Origin: Pinus tabuliformis
Lineage: Eukaryota > Streptophyta > Pinopsida > Pinales > Pinaceae
NCBI GenBank assembly: GCA_031772625.1
Contig: CM062811.1
Span: forward strand, 649,896,606 to 649,960,605
DNA length: 64,000 nucleotides
Reading direction: 5' to 3'
Numbering within the stretch: position 1 is the first letter of the stretch; each line of letters opens with the position of its first letter. Below, piece by piece: positions 57,622-64,000 of the stretch. The notes beneath the pieces are model-generated. The model was not told where the DNA came from. It made no database searches and saw only the letters and a list, made by a program, of their open reading frames with translations. A program made the position numbers and the translations under genes.

Positions 57622-59606
57622 TCTTTTTGAATCTTCCAAAGTCGACAATGTTGTTGAGCAACAACTTGATCGCTTGGATAGATTCGCAAATGCAAAATCA
57701 TTTCAGGAATTTGATCATCAAATTCCACATCTTGAAGGGGGGATTCCTATACTAGATCAACCTGTGGAATCTTTTTTCTGAAGCACTCTCTCCTCTGCAT
57801 GAAACTCCAACCATTGATGATACTTTGAGTTATGTGATTGACAGAATTGGGAGACTCAGTCTTGATTCAGTCTCAACTTAATCAACTCACTAGCCTGGAC
57901 CATCTCAGAAAGGTCCCCCAAAGTGGCTAACAAAGACACTTGAAATTGTTCATCCTGATGAGGTTGGAAAGACATGAACAAGAAATTCAACTAGGAAAAA
58001 TGGAGGTGATGTAGATGATTATGATTCACCTGTTGATATGGATGTTTCTTATGTTTGTGAATTGAATTTGTCTACATATTTTGAAGCAAGTTCCTTTAGA
58101 GAAGCCACTTATCATGATGAATGAAAAGAGTCGATACAAAAGGAGTATGATCCCTTGATAAAGAATGGCACTTGGAAGTTGGTCGATCCTCCATTAGGAA
58201 CCAAACTAATTGGTTGCAAGTGGGTCTAAAAGAACAAGTATAAAGTTGATGGCTCACTTGACAAGCACAAAGCCAGGCTTGTAGAAAAAGGTTTTGCACA
58301 AAAGGAAGGGGTCGATTATGAGGATACTTTTGCCCCCACAGAAAAATGGGTTGTCATCCGGACACCCTTTGCCCTATCAGCTCAGAACGGTTGGAAAGTC
58401 CATCAAATGGATGTAAAAATGGCTTTCTTGAATGGATATCTAAAAGAGAATGTTTTTATGTCTCAGCCTAAAGGATTTGTTGTGAAAGGATAGGAACATA
58501 AAGTATGAAAACTTGTGAAATCCTTGTATGGCCTCAAGCAAGCACCGCGAGCCTGGTATGAAAAGTTAAATGAGCATATTCTGAAACTCAATTTCAAACA
58601 TTATGATCTTGTTGATGCAACTTTGTTTTTCAAGAAAGTTGGAAAAATAGTTGTATATATTGTGGTATATGTAGATGATCTTTTGATGATAGGGAACAAT
58701 GAGAGATACGTTTCATCTATAAATAAGGAATTGAGGAAAGGTTTTGAAATCACTGATTTGGGCTATGTTCATTACTATCTTGGTATTGAAGTAACTCAAC
58801 ATCTGAAATCTATATTCCTTTCTCAAAATAAGTACATTGGAGATCTGTTGAACAGGTTTGGCATGGCTGAGTGCAATCCTCTAACCACTCCAATGGAACA
58901 AAACTTAAAGCTCACATCCATTGAAGAAAAAGAATTTGAGGATGTAATAAAGTATAGACAGCTTGTAGGAAGTCTCAACTACCTTACTACTACCAGACCA
59001 TACATTTAGTTTGTTGTTGGAATCCTCTCTAGGTTTATGCAAAAGACTTGTGAGGGACATTGGTCTGCTGCGAAAAGAGTTCTAAAGTACTTGAAGGGAA
59101 CTCAAGTATACACAGGTGGGCGACTTCAACTTGATTGGATACTCTAATTCAGACTTCGATGGAGACAAAGAAACTGGGGTATGTACTTCTGGTTATCGTA
59201 TGAGTCTTGGATCAGGAGCTGTCTCCTGGAGATCATGCAAACAATCATTTCTAGCAGATTCCACAACAGAGGTAGAATATGTGGCAACAGCTGAGGCAAC
59301 AAAAGAAATTGTGTGCCTCAGGAAAATTTTGGAAGATTTGCAGGTAAAACAAGTACATTCTACTCCACTCATGATTGACAACACCTATGTAATAAAGTTG
59401 GCCAAGAACCCAAAGTTCCATGATCGAACGAAGCACATCAATACAAAATAATATCTGATTCAACATCATGCTGAGGCCAAGACAATCCATCTACGCCATT
59501 GTTCCACTAATGAGAATATTGCATACATCTTCACCAAAGCGCTTGGAAGAGAAAAGCTTGAAAGATTCATAACGATGCTTGGACTCACCAACATCCCTTC
59601 AGATTA
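57622..59606 (+). pseudogene. Copia-3 reverse transcriptase and ribonuclease H, broken
   Basis: Reverse transcriptase text runs from about 58100 with stops (GCKWV-KNKYKVDGSLDKHK, MDVKMAFLNGYL) to an open frame at 58515-59009 with [17 protein letters not shown] and VVYVDDLLMIGN. Ribonuclease H at 59116-59451 has YSNSDFDGDKETG (Asp kept) and EVEYVATAEATKE. It ends in FTKALGREKLERF just before the polypurine tract. A small deletion near 59102 removed part of the connection domain. Confidence 0.85.
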
Positions 59607-59615
59607 AGGGGGGGG

Positions 59616-59794
59616 TGTTGACACCTAATCAAGGGGACTGGGTGAACAGTTGTAAATAATGTAAATAATAAATAATGGAAAAGGAAGAGTCATCAATAGA
59701 TGAAACTCAAGAGTCACTCCCTCAAGTATATAACTATGAAAAATCTAAATGAATAAACACAGTTTCATTTGAGGAGTTACCTCCTCGACTAACA
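59616..59794 (+). repeat. Copia-3 3' LTR, 179 bp
   Basis: It begins TGTTGACACC after a G8 polypurine tract and ends CGACTAACA where the 5' copy has GGCCTGACA. About ten differences from its partner are visible, including GGGGACTGG versus GGGGATTGG. Confidence 0.92.
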
Positions 59795-60339
59795 ATTTGG
59801 ATCACTTCATCTCACACAAGTTCGATATCTCTAAGGAAGTTAGGTAGTGCGAATTCTGAAGCCAGGAAGCCAAAATAAGTGCGAGTTGGGTGGATGCTAA
59901 GGAGAAGAAGAAAATCGAGATTTTGGTGCCTCTCTCTCTGTTTTGTGACCTAGATTGGGAGATCGAAGTCTTCCAAGTTTCACTAATGTCGGATCTTGCT
60001 TGATGTTGAAAGATGCTGCCTAGTCGAAGTTGTTGGAAAGAGATTGAAGGTCTGGGAGGCTGACTTGTTGTGGGGGCAAGGTCTAGTCTTTGTCTAGGGT
60101 GAAAAGTCTTAAAGAATACTATTGAAAGGAAGAATTTTCTTGACTGGGTTTTCCCCTTGAGGGGTTTTTCCCTGGCATAGTGCGTACATTTGGTGTCCAT
60201 TGTTTTATGTGATTTCATTTTGGTAATTACTTTATGAACTAAAAGAAAGAAGATACAAAGAATCGTAATTAAAAATCAAGAACATCACAAGTAATTATCA
60301 AGAATAAGAAAATATTTCTACCTTTTTGATTTTCTAACA

Positions 60340-61272
60340 TGGTATCAGAGATTTGGTGAAGAAAGAAGAAAAAGGTAGTCTCAAGCACTTGAACTAGGAA
60401 CCATTTAGAAGGATTATCTCTGGGAAGGAATATATTATATTCAAGGAAGATGTCTAACACAATCAAGGGAGAGAGAAAAATTGAAGGAGCATCAAACTAC
60501 AGGTCCTGGAAGAAGAGGATTGACCTCATCCTTGGAAAGAATAAGGTACTAGACTTGGTCAAAGGAAAAGTAAACAAGCCTAAAAAAGCTCCAATGATGC
60601 TGACAAAGTGAAATTCAGGGAACTAGAATTGGTGGCCATGACTCTAATGGTAGAAGGAATAAAGGACACCTTGTCCCATTCATAGCCAACATCGATCATG
60701 CTTAGGAAATGTATGAAGCCTTGTCAAAATTATTCACTATTAAGAACATTGGTCAAGTAGCAAGTTTGAAGAATGAGCTAAGGACCACAAAGATGACTAA
60801 AGAAGACACAGTGGCCTCCTTTGTGAAGATAGCAAGAATCAGGGATGATATTTTGGCCATTGATGAAATTAATTGAGACAAAGAACTTGTGATCACTTCC
60901 CTATTAGGATTTCCACCTACTTGGGGTGCATTTGTTGCAGGACTTAACAGTTGGAAGGTAGCTCCCACTTTTGAAGAACTATGGACTGCCTGCAGTCAAG
61001 AAGAATTGAGGATCTCTCTAGTTTCCAATCCTGAAGGAGTATCAAATGCCTACATTGCTCAACATAAAGGAAAGAAATCGAAAGGACCAAGGAAGAAAGT
61101 TGACATGTCCAAGGTAGAATGCTATCAATGTCATAAAAAGGGTCACTATATGAGTGACTCTCCCGACAATCCAAGAAACAAGAAGAGAGAAAGAGATCAA
61201 GCCAACATTGTTGAAGGAGACCCAAAGAAAGTGAAACCCGAAGAATCTGACATAGGGGACTTACACTACTAA
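60340..61272 (+). pseudogene. Copia-4 gag, truncated element
   Basis: TGGTATCAGAG at 60340 is the primer-binding site. The gag starts near 60450 (MSNTIKGERKIEGASNYRSW, then KKRIDLILGKNKVLDLV) and is shifted around 60600. The 60889-61272 frame gives LGFPPTWGAFVAGLN, EELWTACSQEELR and a CYQCHKKGHYMSDS zinc knuckle in which the last Cys is Ser. The frame ends DIGDLHY. No protease, integrase or reverse transcriptase follows, so the element is cut off here, close to the NOV gene. Confidence 0.75.
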
Positions 61273-63092
61273 GTCCTTTGCTTTTAAGTCTTAGTTGTTC
61301 TATTTTATTTTTTTGATATTTATAGTTTATAAGTTTTAACATGTTTTTGGAAAAGACATTTTCTTTTGTAAGTTTATAGGTATCCCTCAAGCCTTGGATG
61401 GAGCCCCCAACAACTCCCAAAGATAAGTTTCTCATTTCTTTTCGGTTTTTGGTTTCATGTACTTATTTCAGTTTTGATTATATTAATACTAATCACCATT
61501 CTCCCTCTATTGTCTTGATTAGCAATACATCTGCTATATCCTCAAGGAGTATGGAAGAAAGCCACCCAAGATAAGGTCTGTCAAGAAACAAAGGTATGCT
61601 TTAAAACATTGATTTCTTTATAATAAATGCTTATTCATTTGACAATCTATTACTAACATTGTTGTGTCTAGCTATAGTGAATCATATTGATTCTTATTCT
61701 AGGTGATTCATCACTTGACCAATATACCCCACTCATATTCTTAACTAATTTTATAGAACCCTAGACAGGTTCTCTAAAAAACCCTAACCTAAGGGTATGC
61801 TAATGTGAATGTCTGAAACCCTAAATTACTTTGGGATATTGTGAAATGTTGTTTGAAGTTCTTGTTGATGATTGGTATTTCAATATGATCGTGAAACCCA
61901 ACTTGTTAGGGTTGAATGATAAGGTCTAAAATCATGAACCTTTGGAATATTAGTAATTTTGGGTTTGTTATGTTCCTATTTGAAACCCTAGCTCATTAGG
62001 GTTTGGTGGAATGTGTAAGAAAGACCCTTATAATGTCTTAGAAATGATTTCCTTGGTATGTATGTGTTTGTATGATCAAACCCTAGTCCAATTAAGTTTG
62101 TTGCATGTCTAACTCTCATTGATTTTTTGTGAAGTTGGGTTTGACTATCACATGATATGAAATGCCTTTGCATGATGTTGAAACCCTAGGTATATATAAA
62201 TATGTCCTTTTGGTCAAAACCCTAGCTTTGTCTAGGTCTTATATGTTTAATGTATGAATGGTGTCTATGATATGCTTATGCATGATAATGAAGTCCTAGA
62301 TACATTTATTGACCTAATTATTGATAGTCATAAGTCTTAGGATTTAATATAAGTCCATGATTGAGATTATAGGATGGTATTTGGATATCTAGGATTTTAC
62401 AACCAAACCCTGGTAGTAGTTAAATTCTCTAGTATGTGTGATATAACAATCTAAGATCTATTTAATTATTATTGAGATTGTGAAAATGAAATTCTAGTGT
62501 TTTGGAGTTAAACATTAGTAGAAGTAAAAATATCTGATGTATGATGAAAATGTGATGATTTGATATTTGTGTAAGATTTTTGAAATCTGAGATTTAGTTG
62601 GGATTGATGTTTGATTGATTCTCTTGTATGAAATCTAGAATTTGTATGAAACCCTATTGGAAAATCTAACATATGAATTCTAAAAGTTGTTAGATGCCTT
62701 GTAGGTCTATATTTTTAATTGTTTCTAGAGTTTTCTATATGTTGTAGTAGGGTATGTTACACCTTTGAAAGAAACATTGAAACCCTAGATGGAATGAAAG
62801 TTGTTATGAAGTAGTCAAGGGTTTATGACAAAGTCCTTAGTAAGATGTTGAAGAATATGTCTCTTATTTATAATTAAGTTTGGGTATCTGATATGTATAA
62901 AGTTGAAATGCTTCCGCAATTCTAATATGGCAAACTTCATGCTTCTATATATTTGGCTGTAATTTCTAACTAAGTTGTTAAGATACACAATCTTCAATAT
63001 GGTGAAGATGCTCATTGATGTGATAAGCATGATGAGGATGATAATAACTTTGATGAAATGGATGGAAGCTGTTAGACTCCGTCTTATGTCAG
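61273..63092 (+). other. Intron-like spacer before the NOV exon
   Basis: The stretch has no long open frame and is T-rich on the plus strand, with many AAACCCTA words (61780-62790). A possible 71-base exon at 61523-61593 is bounded by TTGATTAG and GTATGC. It would encode QYICYILKEYGRKPPKIRSV plus a few residues, but I cannot match it to NOV. The spacer ends in a good acceptor (CTTATGTCAG) at 63083-63092. Confidence 0.45.
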
Positions 63093-64000
63093 TGTCCAAA
63101 ATGCAGATGATAATTGTTATCCTGCTCATGTGGAACCAACTTTGGCATTTATCCTACAAAGTGCTGGTGTTGTGGTATTGAATAATGAATTGGGCTTCAC
63201 TGTTGAAAACATTAGAGCTCTTTGTGATGTTTGGAATTCAACAAAAAAGGATTCCAGTGCTGGCTATATTGGACACAAAGGAATTGGCTTTAAATCAGTA
63301 TTTCGGGTAACTGATTCACCAGAAATTCATTCAAATGGCCTTCATATGAAGTTTGATATCATTGAGGGGGAACTTGGCTTCAGTTTGCCAACCCCTGTAC
63401 CTCCTCTATGCAATCTTGAATTGTTTAGTAGAGAACTAGCAACTGGAAACGAGAATTTAGAGGGTCCTGTTTGGAATACATGCATAGTTCTTCCTTTTAA
63501 AGGCTCAACCATGGAAGGAACAGGGATGAGGTCATGGGCATCAAAATTTGCAGATCTTCATCCATCATTATTATTATTTCTTCATCGTCTTCTCTGTATC
63601 AAAGTTAAGGATACTCTGACAAACTCTTTAATGATAATGCGAAGGGAGGACATTGGTAATGGACCCGAGGAGGTTTCACATGGTAAGGAAAGCACTACTT
63701 GGCTCGTGGCAAGTCGAAAGTTGAATGTTGGTACTATGCGGTCTGGAGTACAAAGCACAGAAATTGCTATGGCCTTCACATGATGTCAGGACTCTACTAG
63801 AGAGTTTGTACCTTGTCTTGAACAACAGCCAGTATTTGCATTCCTTCCATTGCGAGCATATGGTTTGAAATTTATTCTTCAAGCAGATTTCATACTGCCA
63901 TCATCCAGGGAGGAGGTTGATGGTGACAGTGCTTGGAACCAATGGTTACTTTCAGAGTATCGAGAGTTGTTTGTCAACGCCGCAGAATCTTTTAGGTATC
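63093..64000 (+). pseudogene. NOV: NO VEIN (NOV)-like ATPase-domain exon with in-frame stop
   Basis: NOV is a large plant nuclear protein with a sacsin/Hsp90-type ATPase domain, needed in Arabidopsis for vascular and auxin-dependent development. After the acceptor at 63092 the frame gives VQNADDN (the ATP-binding N box). It continues with VLNNELGFTVENIRALCD, NSTKK, and GYIGHKGIGFKSVFRVTD (the glycine-rich lid), then the conserved EIHSNG and FDI-EG stretch. It ends with QPVFAFLPLRAYGLKFI and LPSSREEVDGDSAWNQWLLS up to the window edge. A TGA at 63781-63783 interrupts this otherwise well-kept frame between AMAFT and CQDSTREFVP. DVWNSTKK has Trp where relatives have Gly. The gene runs beyond the window, so a partial pseudogene or a base error is possible. 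Confidence 0.85.

Larger units (their letters stand above)
54619..59794 (+). mobile_element. Copia-3: sister of copia-2, gag deleted
   Basis: Two 179-bp LTRs (54619-54797 and 59616-59794) belong to the same family as copia-2, with TGTTGACACCTAATCA starts. TGGTATCAGAGCC follows at 54798. AAGGGGGGGG precedes the 3' LTR. The target duplication is ACTTG/ATTTG, one mismatch. It is more damaged than copia-2, with many stops, and lacks most of gag. Its LTRs differ from those of copia-2 at many positions, including GGAAAAGGAAGAGT versus AGTAATATGAACAGT. Confidence 0.92.
54302..60339 (+). repeat. Copia-4 5' LTR, split by copia-3
   Basis: The left part (54302-54618) starts TGTCAAAAGAATAAAG and has a TCTATAAATTC promoter-like segment near 54590. 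The right part (59795-60339) ends TTTCTAACA directly before a primer-binding site at 60340. Copia-3 sits between them with imperfect duplications ACTTG and ATTTG. Without copia-3 the LTR would be about 0.86 kb. The left edge is inferred from the end of LINE-2 similarity. Confidence 0.6.

Noticed and set aside
59802-60218. 138-codon minus-strand frame
   Set aside because: It lies within a copia LTR on the opposite strand and resembles no known protein.
61780-62790. Interstitial telomere array
   Set aside because: The AAACCCTA words are scattered tens to hundreds of bases apart and are not in tandem.

Overview
This is nuclear DNA from a land plant. The evidence is a fragment of the plant-specific NO VEIN (NOV/sacsin-like ATPase) gene at the right end, plant-type copia and gypsy elements, plant LINEs carrying a ribonuclease H domain, and A+T-rich, intron-like spacers. 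The density of old, nested and stop-ridden retroelements suits a large genome such as a conifer, but the sequence does not fix the species. No bacterial or organellar features are visible. Almost the whole window is transposable elements.

Left third (1-20218). A copia-type LTR end (1-233) abuts one old minus-strand LINE. The LINE runs from about 19260 down to 234 and encodes, in order, ORF1 with a zinc knuckle, an endonuclease, a reverse transcriptase and a ribonuclease H. It is cut by two insertions. The first is a 3.45-kb LTR-like element (3246-6695, target duplication TTATT). The second is a 10.6-kb gag-only gypsy element (7027-17612, target duplication GACTC). The two LTRs of the gypsy element differ: the right one has exchanged about 1.56 kb for a 2.5-kb block made of a G/A-only tract, a long T-rich tract and a 62-bp tandem array.

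Middle (20219-34740). A 2.8-kb LTR of the same family as the gag-only element is followed by a minus-strand gypsy element with a degenerate but complete pol. This pol has a second, archaeal-type ribonuclease H domain between protease and reverse transcriptase. A 628-bp foldback element sits in its gag. A primer-binding site and an unrelated LTR lie at its right end, so its two ends do not match. A SINE-like sequence and hairpin-forming repeats follow.

34741-42594. A plus-strand gypsy element has a Tat/Ogre-like primer-binding site, a long leader and a gag-protease frame split by a 1.2-kb hAT element with a perfect 8-bp target duplication. Downstream of protease, where pol should be, lies about 0.8 kb of inverted repeats. 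These form many hairpins with unrelated stems but a shared loop word, CTCGTTAAA, and several are interleaved like H-type pseudoknots. I regard this as the most unusual signal in the window.

42595-61272. This is a stack of copia elements. Copia-1 is split by copia-2 (179-bp LTRs, duplication TGGTC). A 5'-truncated LINE follows, then the LTR of copia-4, which is split by copia-3, a sister of copia-2 that has lost most of gag. The remaining gag of copia-4 follows.

61273-64000. An intron-like stretch rich in AAACCCTA words leads into the NOV ATPase exon. This exon carries an in-frame TGA, so it is a pseudogene, or the stop is a sequencing error.
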